NCBI GenBank assembly: GCA_900100095.1
Contig: FMTN01000016.1
Span: forward strand, 1 to 64,000
DNA: 64,000 bases
From: Lachnospiraceae bacterium C10
GTDB taxonomy: Bacteria; Bacillota; Clostridia; Lachnospirales; Lachnospiraceae
Reading direction: 5' to 3'
In this document: in pieces, positions 46,321 to 55,534 of the stretch
Layout: each line of letters begins with the position of its first letter
Position numbering within the stretch: the first letter of the stretch is position 1
Position numbers and translations under genes: made by a program
The notes under the pieces: generated by a model
The model's database searches: none
Seen by the model: the letters and a program-made list of their open reading frames with translations, nothing else
Told to the model about the DNA's origin: nothing

Positions 46321-47045
46321 TTCACTGTATTACAAATCCTATTGCCATGAATCAATCCGCTAATGCGGTACTTTCCCTTGGAGGCAGACCTATCATGGCG
46401 GAGCATCCTCTTGAGGTGGAGGAGATCACAAGCACAGCCCAGGCCTTGCTGCTAAATCTGGGGAACATCTCGGATACACGAATGTCCGCTATGGAAAAAT
46501 CCATTGGAGTCGCTACCGAGAAAAACATTCCTGTTGTTTTAGATATTGTGGGCGTAGCCTGCTCAAGGCTGAGAAGAGATTTCTTTGAAAAGCTTATAAC
46601 AAAGGGAAGGGTAACGGTCATAAAAGGAAATTATTCTGAGATTCTTGCCATTTATAAGAAGGACTACAGATCCAGTGGGGTGGATGCGCAAAAAAGTCTT
46701 ACGCAAGATATGGTGGTGCAAGCCGCCCTGGCGGTTTCCGGAAAATATGACACGGGCATCCTTGCCACAGGGGCTGTGGATCTGATCGCCTGCCATGGAA
46801 AGGTCCTTACGATAGAAGGAGGATGTGACCAGCTGGGGACTGTCACTGGAACAGGCTGTATGCTGGGAGCCATCATCGCCACCTTCCTTGCCTTTGATCC
46901 TTCCCTGTCGTCGATTGCAAGGGCCTGCCAATTCTTTAAGGACTGTGGAAGCAAAGCAAGGACTTCAAAGGGCAGCGGAAGTTTCATGGTGAATCTGATG
47001 GACCGGCTGGGGGAGGGGGATGTTAATCAAAATAATGCGGGTTGA
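46287..47045 (+). CDS. thiM: Hydroxyethylthiazole kinase
   Basis: 252 aa ribokinase-like enzyme of thiamine salvage. The N-terminal PLIHCITNPIAMNQSANAVLSLGGRPIMAEHPLEVEE and the phosphate-binding GCDQLGTVTGTGCMLGA with the catalytic Cys of GTGCMLG (about 192) are intact. The start lies inside thiW. Together with the riboswitch this is a complete thiazole uptake-and-salvage operon. Confidence 0.95.
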   Translation: MEQKSRETKPLIHCITNPIAMNQSANAVLSLGGRPIMAEHPLEVEEITSTAQALLLNLGNISDTRMSAMEKSIGVATEKNIPVVLDIVGVACSRLRRDFFEKLITKGRVTVIKGNYSEILAIYKKDYRSSGVDAQKSLTQDMVVQAALAVSGKYDTGILATGAVDLIACHGKVLTIEGGCDQLGTVTGTGCMLGAIIATFLAFDPSLSSIARACQFFKDCGSKARTSKGSGSFMVNLMDRLGEGDVNQNNAG

Positions 47046-47286
47046 ATGGGCCGGGAACAATGGCCAGTTCAACCTTATTTTTTTTCAATTGGTTAAAAAT
47101 ATAGTCATCGGTAAATTCCTTCATATTGATTCTTATTTCTGGGAAGTTTTCATGAAAAATTCGATTGAAGAGTTTTGTGGGTTCAGGCAGTGCTAGAAAG
47201 AAAAATGTCGGCTTGAATGTCGGTATAATGTCGGTTTGAAATTTAAAATTGCTATTATAGCGTTTTAGTAGAACTACAGGATTTAT
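47023..47286 (-). pseudogene. Remnant of a LysR-type effector domain
   Basis: Reading the minus strand from 47286 gives an open frame of 87 codons without a start: VVLLKRYNSNFKFQTD, then FFFLALPEPTKLFNRIF, FPEIRINMKEFTDDYIF and VELAIVPGPFNPHYFD before a stop at 47023. The order fits the first third of a LysR substrate-binding domain (P-E-I-x-I...V-E-L-A-I). HTH and C-terminus are missing. The stop end overlaps thiM and its terminator. It marks the left edge of the defence-like island. Confidence 0.55.
47040..47085 (+). terminator. Terminator of thiW-thiM
   Basis: GGTTGAA/TTCAACC outer stem with an inner GGCC/GGCC pairing, then TTATTTTTTTT. The left arm includes the thiM stop codon. Confidence 0.85.
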
Positions 47287-47360
47287 TCATTGAAACTATT
47301 CGCCTAAAGGAATATACTTAAAATGCAGTGAATTGACGCCTATTTTTATGGAGGTGCTAT

Positions 47361-47540
47361 ATGAATTTTGTGCCGTCAGCAGTTAAGGCAGAGGAATGGG
47401 GCATAAGTCAAAGACGAGTAGCTATTTTATGTAAAGAAGGACGGGTTCCTGGAGCGGAATTAGTTGGTAACAGGTGGTTTTTACCGACTGATGCTGTTAA
47501 GCCCGAGGATCCAAGAAAGGCAAAGAAGAATGAGCGCTAG
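47361..47540 (+). CDS. Small helix-turn-helix DNA-binding protein
   Basis: 59 aa, ATG 47361 with GGAGG 9 nt upstream. It reads EEWGISQRRVAILCKEGRVPGAELVGNRWFLPTDAVKPEDPR, the compact MerR/excisionase-like HTH with a W-x-I/L-P-x-x-A wing. Such proteins are often the first gene of defence or Fic-type modules and probably regulate them. It precedes the MazG/HNH/helicase genes in the same direction. Confidence 0.75.
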   Translation: MNFVPSAVKAEEWGISQRRVAILCKEGRVPGAELVGNRWFLPTDAVKPEDPRKAKKNER

Positions 47541-47619
47541 AGTTGCGAATCCTATCATTAGAAAAATTGAAGATACTCAAGATGCTTTAGATTTTTTGAT
47601 AATTAAGGCTTCAAAATAG
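47530..47619 (+). CDS. 29-aa overlapping peptide (doubtful)
   Basis: ATG 47530 lies inside the HTH gene and a short frame runs to TAG 47619 (SARVANPIIRKIEDTQDALDFLI). It may be the decayed N-terminus of a lost second gene of the module. No independent evidence of translation. Confidence 0.25.
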   Translation: MSARVANPIIRKIEDTQDALDFLIIKASK

Positions 47620-47668
47620 AGGAAGTAGTGCGAAATATACGGATTTGTAAAAGGGTAAGAGGTTATAT

Positions 47669-47968
47669 ATGGGAAAGCTTGTGAGAGATCGAATTCCTGA
47701 GATTATAAAAGCTGATGGCAAGAATCCGATAACCAGGATTTTGCCAGAGGATGAATACCTACAGGAATTGGATACAAAACTTAATGAGGAAGTTGCGGAA
47801 TATCAAGCTGATAAATCGATTGAAGAGATGGCAGATGTTTTAGAAGTGTTATTTGCTATCTGTGAGGCTAGAGGATATTCCATTGAGCAACTTATGAAAG
47901 TTAAGCAGGATAAGCAGGATAAAAGAGGCAGTTTTAAAGACCGAATATTCTGGGAGGGCAATGAATGA
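47669..47968 (+). CDS. MazG-like NTP pyrophosphohydrolase
   Basis: 99 aa all-alpha protein. MGKLVRDRIPEII, then LNEEVAEYQADKSIEEMADVLEVLFAICEARGY has the metal-binding EExxE...ExxD pattern of the MazG/phosphoribosyl-ATP pyrophosphohydrolase superfamily. It lacks any HisE context. Such stand-alone enzymes hydrolyse (d)NTPs and are frequent in defence islands. The stop overlaps the HNH gene start (ATGATG at 47965). Confidence 0.82.
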   Translation: MGKLVRDRIPEIIKADGKNPITRILPEDEYLQELDTKLNEEVAEYQADKSIEEMADVLEVLFAICEARGYSIEQLMKVKQDKQDKRGSFKDRIFWEGNE

Positions 47969-49119
47969 TGAATGGTAAGCTCGACCTTAATATTGATGGG
48001 AAATACTATAACAATTTGGATGTAGTCGGCTTCTCACAGATGTTAAAAGATCCGTCTTATTGCTATAAGTTTTATTGGCTCGAAGCAATCGTCAAAATGA
48101 TTTCCAGAGATGTTGTAAATACATCTTTTAATGACATTATTGATGAGATGATTTGTAATGCATGGTACACCGTTTTGGAATTCCATGTTCATTTGAGTGG
48201 ATTCCTACTTGGCGAGCCTCGCGATGCACTTGAACTTGCAGTTATCACTCTTCAAGAATTAAGCGGATTGAGAGCAGATGCTGATGCAGAAAGCATTAGA
48301 AATGAAATAGCTAAGTATGATAATGAACTTCGTGAATATAAGAATAGATTGACGAGAAATGTACCATATAGAGCACTTTCGGGATTCTTTGATCATGCGA
48401 ATCAAAATGTGGATTGGGGAAGAATAGGAGCATTGATAAAGTATGCGCAGTTGTTAAATCAATCTACACCGTTACCATATGTCATTGGCGAGAGCACAGG
48501 ATTAAAGCGTGAAGTAAAATTCAGTGATGAATGGATAAGCCTGATCAAAGATAATACAGTTTCTATATTAGGCTGGATTCAATTTGAAAAGGTAAAGTGG
48601 TTACAGAGTAATAATCCAGAGGTACCAAGCCTTGTATATAAACTGGCGCCTATGGATGAAAAAATGCGTAAGCTTAATCATGTTAGAGATTTATGGGAGC
48701 TCATTCTTGAACGACAACCAATTATTGATGTGTTTAAGGATTCGCCTATAGAAAAAGGTAAATATGATATCGATCATTTTATTCCATGGTCATTTGTAAT
48801 GAATGATGAGCTTTGGAATCTGATGCCGATGGATTCTTCTTTGAATTCATCTAAAAGTAATAAACTACCGGATTGGAACCGCTTCTTTGGAAAGTTCGCA
48901 AATAATCAGTTTATTCTTTATGGCATGATAAATGATGATAGTCATCCGCAGATACGAAATAGCTTTGAAAAATGCTATAAGGATAATCTTCATTCGATAT
49001 GGGCAAACCAGGAACTATATCGAAGAGGAAATACACAAACGGAGTTTTACAATATTCTGGAGAAAAATATGCAACCTGTTTACGATAGCGCAAGGAGACA
49101 GGGGTATTTGGTTTGGTAA
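47965..49119 (+). CDS. HNH endonuclease-domain protein
   Basis: 384 aa (or 383 from ATG 47968). The C-terminal part has the HNH core YDIDHFIPWSFVMNDELWNLMPMDSSLNSSKSNKLPDW (about 268-305): DH, the central N (NLMP) and the final N/K residues. The N-terminal 250 residues are helical, with no domain I recognise. It overlaps the MazG-like gene and is followed 29 bp later by the PLD-helicase, so it probably supplies a second nuclease of one complex or pathway. Confidence 0.85.
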   Translation: MMNGKLDLNIDGKYYNNLDVVGFSQMLKDPSYCYKFYWLEAIVKMISRDVVNTSFNDIIDEMICNAWYTVLEFHVHLSGFLLGEPRDALELAVITLQELSGLRADADAESIRNEIAKYDNELREYKNRLTRNVPYRALSGFFDHANQNVDWGRIGALIKYAQLLNQSTPLPYVIGESTGLKREVKFSDEWISLIKDNTVSILGWIQFEKVKWLQSNNPEVPSLVYKLAPMDEKMRKLNHVRDLWELILERQPIIDVFKDSPIEKGKYDIDHFIPWSFVMNDELWNLMPMDSSLNSSKSNKLPDWNRFFGKFANNQFILYGMINDDSHPQIRNSFEKCYKDNLHSIWANQELYRRGNTQTEFYNILEKNMQPVYDSARRQGYLVW

Positions 49120-49148
49120 AAAGTATTGGATCGTATAAGGGAAATATT

Positions 49149-52148
49149 ATGAAATCAGAAACATTATCAGAACTTCGGTCAGGATTTGAAACAGCATATA
49201 TTGATTCTAATATTATTTCAACAGAGGCGTATAAACCAACCTTTGTTTCGAACAATTACAAGCAAGGGAAAAAAGTTGTTGCATCCATTGAGGATGAATT
49301 GCTTTCTTGTGACAAATTTCAAATTAGCGTTGCTTTTATAACGCAAGGTGGGATTGTACCCTTACTTCAAATCTTTCAAGAACTGGAAAGAAAAGGAATA
49401 AAGGGAGAGGTCCTGACTACAAATTATCTTAATTTTAGCCAGCCCAAAGCACTTGAAACTCTAAATAGGCTAACGAATATTACACTACGTATGTATGATG
49501 TAAATTCGTCCGGAATAGGTTTTCATACCAAAGGATATATTTTCCAAAAAGATGAAGTGTATCGAATTATCATTGGAAGTTCAAATATGACGGAGTTTGC
49601 TCTCACTACGAATCGTGAGTGGAACACAAAATTGATTTCCACAGAAAATGGAGAAGTTGCTCAGGATATTTTGGGTGAGTTTGAAGAACTGTGGAATTCT
49701 CCGTTTACAGCAGATTATGATGAAATAAAAGAGCAGTATAAGACTGCTTATAATATTTCCAAAAAACAACGTGAAATCGTAAAGAACGATCCGTTGGTTC
49801 CAATTGAAAAAGTTAAGCTGCAACCGAACAGCATGCAGGTTCATTTTATTAATAATCTTCGCAAGATTATTAAGCAAGAAGAAAACAATGATAAGGCGTT
49901 GTTGATTTCTGCAACGGGAACTGGAAAGACGTATGCGTCTGCCTTTGCTATGAGGGAATTGGGTTTTCAAAGAGTTTTGTTTGTTGTACATCGTGAGCAA
50001 TTAGCAAGACAATCCATGCGTTCATATCAAAATGTATTTCCATCTTCTGTCTCTATGGGAGTAATTTGCGGAACTCCTTCTTTAAAAGAGAATAAGAATA
50101 ATGACATTATATTTGCAACGGTACAGACGCTCCGAAAGGAAGACAATTTAAGCGAGTTTGCACCGGATGCATTTGATTGCATTATATTAGACGAGGCTCA
50201 TCATAGCCCGGCAAATTCATATCAGGAAGTTATGAATTACTTTGAACCGAGATTGTGGCTTGGAATGACAGCGACTCCGGATAAGCGTGATGACAATATT
50301 GAAGGAAGAAATGTCTACGAACAATTCAATCATCAGATTGCTTATGAAATTCGTTTGCAGCAGGCGATGGAAGAAAACCTTCTTTGCCCGTTCCACTATT
50401 TTGGTATCAGTGATTTGGAAATGATTGGTGATCGTGAAAAGAAGGAAGTAGATTTTAATATGCTTACCAGTGATAGCAGAGTAAAGCATATTATTGATCA
50501 GGCTACTTATTTTGGATACAGCGGGGAAAAGGTAAAAGGTATTATTTTCTGCAGTAGTATCAAAGAATCTGATGCACTTTCGAATATTTTTAATAATACC
50601 GTAAATCCCGATACGGGGAAAAATTTCCGTACGATTTCTTTAAACGGTGCTGCCAGCGATGAAGTCAGATCAAATGCATTTGAGAGGCTGGCAATGAATG
50701 AAGAAGATGCTACTAGTGAAATGGAGCCGTTGGATTATATTTTTTCTGTGGAGATTCTAAATGAAGGTGTCGATATTGTTGAAGTTAATCAGGTAATCAT
50801 GCTTCGTAAAACACAATCTCCTATTGTGTTTATTCAGCAGTTGGGTCGTGGCTTGCGAAAAGCGGAAGGTAAAGAGTATGTAGTAATCTTAGATTTTATT
50901 GGAAATTATGAAACGAACTTTATGATCCCAATTGCGTTGTCGGGAGATAGATCTTACAACAAGGATAATGTCCGCCGTTACTTAATGGAGGGTGGACGAA
51001 TTATACCTGGGGCATCAACAGTTCATTTTGATGAAATTTCCAGAAAAAGAATTTATGATTCCATTGACCGGATGTCAACGAATCGAAAGATGCTTACCGA
51101 GAAATATATGAATTTAAAGGATCGCTTGGGAAGAATACCAACGATTATGGATTTCTATGAAAATGGTGAAATCGACCCTATGCTTTTTGTAGATTATTCC
51201 AAGACCTATGATAAATTTGTTCGCTTGGTTGATAAGGAATATAAGGTGGTTTTCTCTGATGAGGAAGAAAAGGTATTAGAGTTTATTTCAAATATAATCA
51301 TGAATGGTAAGCGTATCCATGAATTATTAATGTGTCGAATGCTTCTTGAGAATGGTGAGTTTTCCATCGAATCAATGAAGGATGGATTAAACAAAATGAA
51401 TGAGGAGTTTCGGGAATCTGATTATACCTCTGCATATCATGTGTTGACCAAAGAATTTATAAATTCTCCTTCAGAAAAGAGGAGATATGAAACACTTGAA
51501 ATTGTAAGTCGAGATTCGGCGAAAAAAGGGTTTGTTCAGCGAGCTATAAGCTTGAATGAAAAACTTAAAAATATCTTTTTTGAAAAGGAATTATCTACCC
51601 TTGTAGAATATGGTATTGCTCGTTATCAGGATATGTATGGCAATCATGATGAAAACAATTTGGTTTTGTATCAGAAGTATTCCAGAAAAGATGTATGTCG
51701 TATCTTGAACTGGGCGAAGGATGATAGTTCCACTGTTTATGGATATCGAATCAAGCATAATACTTGTCCTATATTTGTAACATATGAAAAGTCGGATGAT
51801 ATTGCCAATAGTACAAAATATGCAGATGAATTTGAAAAACTTGCATCCAATCCAGAATCTTATAGCAAAAAAATTTTTAGTTGGATGACCCGAAGTAAAG
51901 TAAGCGAAAATAGCCCTGAGGCACAGGCGATTATTCATGCAAAAGAAAATGGATTAAAAATACTTCTTTTTGTAAAAAAGAGTGATGGTGAAGGTAGCGA
52001 TTTTTACTATATGGGAGAAGTAGATCCGGTGAAGTGGCAGCAGACAACAATTCAAAATGATAAGGGTGAATTGCTTCCTATCATGAATTTCAAGTTGGAG
52101 CTGAAAAACGAGGCAAGAAAAGATATATTTGATTATTTTACAGCTTAG
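49149..52148 (+). CDS. PLD nuclease - SF2 helicase - DUF3427 protein
   Basis: 999 aa from ATG 49149 (in-frame ATG 49113 overlaps the HNH gene). Order: phospholipase-D-type nuclease (about 20-190; HTKGYIF with H126, then GSSNMTEFAL), SF2 helicase (ATGTGKT 255-261, DEAHH 348, GMTATPDKRD, LNEGVDIVEV, QQLGRGLRK near 563) and a C-terminal DUF3427 domain (about 800-995, RKDVCRILNWAKDD...GYRIKHNTCPIF). Such proteins are restriction- or defence-like DNA processing enzymes. Next to HNH, MazG and NUDIX genes it is the core of a candidate anti-phage cassette; I cannot match the set to a named system. Confidence 0.88.
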   Translation: MKSETLSELRSGFETAYIDSNIISTEAYKPTFVSNNYKQGKKVVASIEDELLSCDKFQISVAFITQGGIVPLLQIFQELERKGIKGEVLTTNYLNFSQPKALETLNRLTNITLRMYDVNSSGIGFHTKGYIFQKDEVYRIIIGSSNMTEFALTTNREWNTKLISTENGEVAQDILGEFEELWNSPFTADYDEIKEQYKTAYNISKKQREIVKNDPLVPIEKVKLQPNSMQVHFINNLRKIIKQEENNDKALLISATGTGKTYASAFAMRELGFQRVLFVVHREQLARQSMRSYQNVFPSSVSMGVICGTPSLKENKNNDIIFATVQTLRKEDNLSEFAPDAFDCIILDEAHHSPANSYQEVMNYFEPRLWLGMTATPDKRDDNIEGRNVYEQFNHQIAYEIRLQQAMEENLLCPFHYFGISDLEMIGDREKKEVDFNMLTSDSRVKHIIDQATYFGYSGEKVKGIIFCSSIKESDALSNIFNNTVNPDTGKNFRTISLNGAASDEVRSNAFERLAMNEEDATSEMEPLDYIFSVEILNEGVDIVEVNQVIMLRKTQSPIVFIQQLGRGLRKAEGKEYVVILDFIGNYETNFMIPIALSGDRSYNKDNVRRYLMEGGRIIPGASTVHFDEISRKRIYDSIDRMSTNRKMLTEKYMNLKDRLGRIPTIMDFYENGEIDPMLFVDYSKTYDKFVRLVDKEYKVVFSDEEEKVLEFISNIIMNGKRIHELLMCRMLLENGEFSIESMKDGLNKMNEEFRESDYTSAYHVLTKEFINSPSEKRRYETLEIVSRDSAKKGFVQRAISLNEKLKNIFFEKELSTLVEYGIARYQDMYGNHDENNLVLYQKYSRKDVCRILNWAKDDSSTVYGYRIKHNTCPIFVTYEKSDDIANSTKYADEFEKLASNPESYSKKIFSWMTRSKVSENSPEAQAIIHAKENGLKILLFVKKSDGEGSDFYYMGEVDPVKWQQTTIQNDKGELLPIMNFKLELKNEARKDIFDYFTA

Positions 52149-52159
52149 GAGTTAGTTCT

Positions 52160-52561
52160 ATGAAGACAATACGTGTAGCGGCAGCAGTAATAAAGGCATC
52201 AGATGACAAAGCTGAACCAATCATTTTTGCAACCCAGCGTGGATATGGTGAGTTCAAAGGTGGTTGGGAATTCCCCGGAGGAAAAATCGAAGCGGGAGAA
52301 ACTCCACAGGAAGCTTTACAAAGAGAGATTAAAGAAGAGTTGGATACGGAAATATCAGTGGGTGAATTCATTGATACGATTGAATATGATTATCCGACGT
52401 TTCATCTTTCTATGGATTGCTTTTGGTGCCAGATTATAAGCGGCGATTTGGTCTTAAAAGAACATGAAGCTGCGAAGTGGTTAACAAAAGAAAAGCTGGA
52501 TTCTGTTGACTGGTTACCAGCAGATATTACGTTAATTGAAAAAATAAGAGCTGCGATGTAG
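52160..52561 (+). CDS. NUDIX (deoxy)nucleoside triphosphate pyrophosphohydrolase (MutT-like)
   Basis: 133 aa. The Nudix box is complete: GGKIEAGETPQEALQREI continuing to KEELDTEI (G...E...REIxEEL). WEFPGGK and the family's C-terminal AAKWLTKEKLDSVDWLPAD match the MutT/CTP-pyrophosphohydrolase group. It follows the helicase by 11 bp, so it is cotranscribed. Removing or modifying nucleotides is the likely role within the cassette. Confidence 0.9.
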   Translation: MKTIRVAAAVIKASDDKAEPIIFATQRGYGEFKGGWEFPGGKIEAGETPQEALQREIKEELDTEISVGEFIDTIEYDYPTFHLSMDCFWCQIISGDLVLKEHEAAKWLTKEKLDSVDWLPADITLIEKIRAAM

Positions 52562-52663
52562 CCCAACCTAATTGATCCATTAGATTATGTTGTCATTTCT
52601 TCGGAAGGGAAAAGACTATTTGATATTGTTGATTTGTCTTGATTTTAGGCACTAGAGGTGCTA

Positions 52664-52702
52664 TTTTTAATTTGTAACATAAAATACGTTACAAATTAAA
52701 AA
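52664..52702. promoter_or_regulatory. Perfect 15-bp inverted repeat before the AbiE-like pair
   Basis: TTTTTAATTTGTAAC and GTTACAAATTAAAAA, 9 bp apart, ending 11 bp before the antitoxin-like gene start. AbiEi antitoxins repress their operon through inverted repeats in the promoter, so an autoregulatory operator is likely. A small GCAC/GTGC hairpin with T-run just before (about 52650-52668) may end the NUDIX transcript. Confidence 0.75.
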
Positions 52703-52713
52703 GAGGTTTATAT

Positions 52714-53661
52714 ATGAAAGAATTTATAGAGAAGAGCATTGGGATGGAAGTAGATATTAAAGACATAGACTATAATGGAAGACTTCCAATGATCTATTCT
52801 TCATTATATGATTTCAAGATTGCGAGTATACATAATATAGAGTGGCTAATAGCAATTCCAAAAGAAAAAATAAATTTGGCTCAATTACGAAAGAACCATA
52901 GGCAAATTGAAAAGCTTTTGGATATGCGTTGTGCTTTGTATATAAAGAATACCAGCACTTACTCTAAGAATGCAATGATAGCAGATGGAATTCCTTTTAT
53001 TGTAGAAGATAAGGAAATATATCTTCCATTTTTAGGTATCCTTCTTAATTCTGCTCGTGAAAGAACTATAAAGCCAGTTCAAAGAATATCATTTTTAACT
53101 CAAAAAATGATTCTTACAGCAATCTATGAAAAATGGAATGGAATTACAGTTACAAAAGCAGCAGAACAGCTAGACATTACAAAAATGTCTGCCTCTAGGT
53201 GTTTTGACGAGATAGATTTTTTTGATATGCCAATTCTTGGAACCAAGGGCAAGTCACGTGTCATTAATGTACCGGATGATATAAAGGAACTGTGGAGTAG
53301 TATTGAAGTTTATATGAGAAATCCGGTGATTAATAACTTTTATATTAATGATAATTTGAATCTTACTGTCTTTGGTGGAATGTCAGCGCTTGCTGAATAT
53401 TCAATGATATCTGATAATAAATATCCGACTTATGTCGTGGCAAAGAAAAATATAAAAGATTTGACACTGAAGGATAGGCTGGTTGATATAAAAAAAGATG
53501 AACCTGGCTGCATTATACAGGAAGTGGGTTACGTGGTTTCTTTTGACAAAGGTGATGCTATTGATCCACTGTCACTGTTATTATCATTGTCAGATGATGA
53601 AAAAGCGGATGAAAGAATTGAAATTTCTATAAGAGAAATGCTGGAGGAATATGTATGGTAG
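52714..53661 (+). CDS. AbiEi-like antitoxin/regulator
   Basis: 315 aa. The middle part (about 130-190) is a winged-HTH (LTQKMILTAIYEKWNGITVTKAAEQLDITKMSASRCFDEI), with a separate helical N-terminal and a C-terminal mixed domain. It directly precedes and overlaps (7 bp) a nucleotidyltransferase-like gene, the layout of AbiE type IV toxin-antitoxin pairs. Sequence similarity to AbiEi itself cannot be judged by eye. A perfect inverted repeat lies in its 5' region. Confidence 0.65.
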   Translation: MKEFIEKSIGMEVDIKDIDYNGRLPMIYSSLYDFKIASIHNIEWLIAIPKEKINLAQLRKNHRQIEKLLDMRCALYIKNTSTYSKNAMIADGIPFIVEDKEIYLPFLGILLNSARERTIKPVQRISFLTQKMILTAIYEKWNGITVTKAAEQLDITKMSASRCFDEIDFFDMPILGTKGKSRVINVPDDIKELWSSIEVYMRNPVINNFYINDNLNLTVFGGMSALAEYSMISDNKYPTYVVAKKNIKDLTLKDRLVDIKKDEPGCIIQEVGYVVSFDKGDAIDPLSLLLSLSDDEKADERIEISIREMLEEYVW

Positions 53662-54404
53662 CGGGGTTGCTGAAATTTAAAGAGTACTTCAAAGACTACG
53701 CAGATAGTTATGTATTAATAGGTGGTGCCGCATGTGATATTTTTTTCACAGAGAATGAGGCAGACTTTCGAGCAACAAAAGATTTGGATATGGTGCTTAT
53801 TGTAGAGGCACTTACACCGGAGTTTGCAGGAATCTTTTGGGATTTTATTAAAGATGGTGATTATAGGCATATAAGTGGAAGTACGGGAAAGCCACAGTTC
53901 TACCGTTTTGATAAACCGCAGGTAGAAGGCTTTCCAAAAATGATAGAGTTATTTTCTCGAACAGATTTTGAGCTTAAAAGTCACATTGGTATAACACCTC
54001 TTCATGTGAGTGATGATATTTCAAGTCTATCGGCCATTCTTTTGGATGATGATTATTATCAGGTTCTTTTGAATGGACGAGTGATAGAGAATGGATTTTC
54101 TGTTTTAAGACCAGAGTATTTGATTCTATTTAAGGCTAAGGCGTATTTGGACTTGAGTTTACGAAAAGCAAAAGGAGAAAAGGTGGACTCTGCGGATATT
54201 AAAAAGCATAAGAAAGATGTTTTGAGATTGGCGGTTGAGATGGTTTTGAATCCTGTATCGGATTTGCCAGAATCTGTCATGGATGATATTCATCATTTCA
54301 TTAATAATCTTCGAGAAGATGAATTTGACCAGAATAGTTTAAAGACGTATAGAGTTACAAATGATCAGGTGATAAGTCGCTTGGTAAGTATTTTCGAAGC
54401 TTAA
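53655..54404 (+). CDS. AbiEii-like nucleotidyltransferase toxin
   Basis: 249 aa. The nucleotidyltransferase signature is visible: YVLIGGAACDIFF (GG...A) followed by RATKDLDMVLIV (DxD-type, about 38-48), then a helical second half with ILFKAKAYLDL. The fold matches AbiEii/MenT-type toxins, which use NTPs to modify tRNA or other targets. Its ATG overlaps the upstream HTH gene end, as expected for a toxin-antitoxin operon. Confidence 0.72.
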   Translation: MVAGLLKFKEYFKDYADSYVLIGGAACDIFFTENEADFRATKDLDMVLIVEALTPEFAGIFWDFIKDGDYRHISGSTGKPQFYRFDKPQVEGFPKMIELFSRTDFELKSHIGITPLHVSDDISSLSAILLDDDYYQVLLNGRVIENGFSVLRPEYLILFKAKAYLDLSLRKAKGEKVDSADIKKHKKDVLRLAVEMVLNPVSDLPESVMDDIHHFINNLREDEFDQNSLKTYRVTNDQVISRLVSIFEA

Positions 54405-54481
54405 TGCTCAATAAGTACGTATTATTTTAAAAGTCTTCAAGTAAAGATTATTCCAGCATAACTGACTAGGGGGATTAGAAA

Positions 54482-55270
54482 ATGCATTTTTCAGATATAG
54501 ATAATGGGAAGCCTTTTGATTGGGGAAATACTTCAAAAGATTATGCCAAATACAGAGATGTTTATCCAGCTGAGTTTTACCAAAGCATTATTGATCTGGG
54601 ACTATGCAAGGATGGACAGAAAGTATTGGATATTGGAACAGGAACCGGGGTTCTTCCTCGCAACATGTATCAGTACGGAGCCAAATGGATAGGAACTGAT
54701 ATTTCAAATAACCAGATAGAGCAGGCGAAGCTTCTTGCGGCGGAGAAAGGTATGGATATTGAGTTTTATACCTGTCCGGCTGAAGAAGTAAATTACAAGG
54801 ATAATACCTTTGATGTTATCACAGTATGTCAGTGTATCTGGTATTTAGATGCCAGAGTTATAGCCGGTAAATTTGCGCAGATGCTAAAACCGGGAGGGAA
54901 ATTGCTTATTTTATACATGGGATGGCTTCCTTATGAAGATGCTATTGCGGGGAAAAGCGAAGAGATTATCCTTAAGCACAATCCAAGCTGGTCTTCATAC
55001 GGAGATACTGTTCACCCTGTTTTTATTCCTGACGAGCTTCGCATGAACTTTGAAGTTATACAGCAAAAAGAGTACCGAGTTGATGTTTTGTTCACAAGAG
55101 AAGGTTGGCACGGCCGTATGCGCGCATGCAGAGGAGTAGGGGCTGCTATGAATCAGCAACAACTCAGTGCATGGAATGAAGAGCACAAGAAGATGCTTAT
55201 TGAAAATGCGCCGGAAGAATTTTTGGTAAAACATTATGTTTCAATGGCAGAGTTACAGGTGATGAAATAA
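54482..55270 (+). CDS. Class I SAM-dependent methyltransferase
   Basis: 262 aa. The SAM site VLDIGTGTGVLPRNM (about 49-63), GTDISNNQIEQAK (about 71-83), and DNTFDVITVCQCIWYLD, MLKPGGKLLILYM are standard class I motifs. Substrate unknown, small-molecule type likely. A weak GGGGG ribosome site precedes the ATG. The 264-bp gap after it holds a palindrome but no gene I can support. Confidence 0.85.
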   Translation: MHFSDIDNGKPFDWGNTSKDYAKYRDVYPAEFYQSIIDLGLCKDGQKVLDIGTGTGVLPRNMYQYGAKWIGTDISNNQIEQAKLLAAEKGMDIEFYTCPAEEVNYKDNTFDVITVCQCIWYLDARVIAGKFAQMLKPGGKLLILYMGWLPYEDAIAGKSEEIILKHNPSWSSYGDTVHPVFIPDELRMNFEVIQQKEYRVDVLFTREGWHGRMRACRGVGAAMNQQQLSAWNEEHKKMLIENAPEEFLVKHYVSMAELQVMK

Positions 55271-55442
55271 AATCGAATATAACTCACTATAAATTGAAAT
55301 AGAGAAAATAAGATGAAGACCATATAAAAACCAAAACAAGAAAAACAAAATGGGCACCGCAGGATGGCAGGCAGAAACGAAAAATACAGATGCTTTAACC
55401 ATCGGAATTTGAAGGTTCTTACGAATTGTATTTCTGACTGGA

Positions 55443-55459
55443 TATCGACATTGTCGATA
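55443..55459. promoter_or_regulatory. Perfect 17-bp palindrome upstream of the PucR-type gene
   Basis: TATCGACA-T-TGTCGATA, with a further direct half site TATCGACA at 55477-55484. It lies 76 bp before the PucR-type regulator start, a candidate self-operator. Confidence 0.55.
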
Positions 55460-55534
55460 ATGGAGAATACAAATCATATCGACAGATGAAATCTTCATAG
55501 TAATACGGTTAAACTCCCGGAGTAACAAATCATT

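Noticed and set aside
55253-55528. 91-codon minus-strand open frame in the gap before the PucR-type gene
   Set aside because: No ribosome site and no recognisable family; it overlaps the end of the methyltransferase gene.
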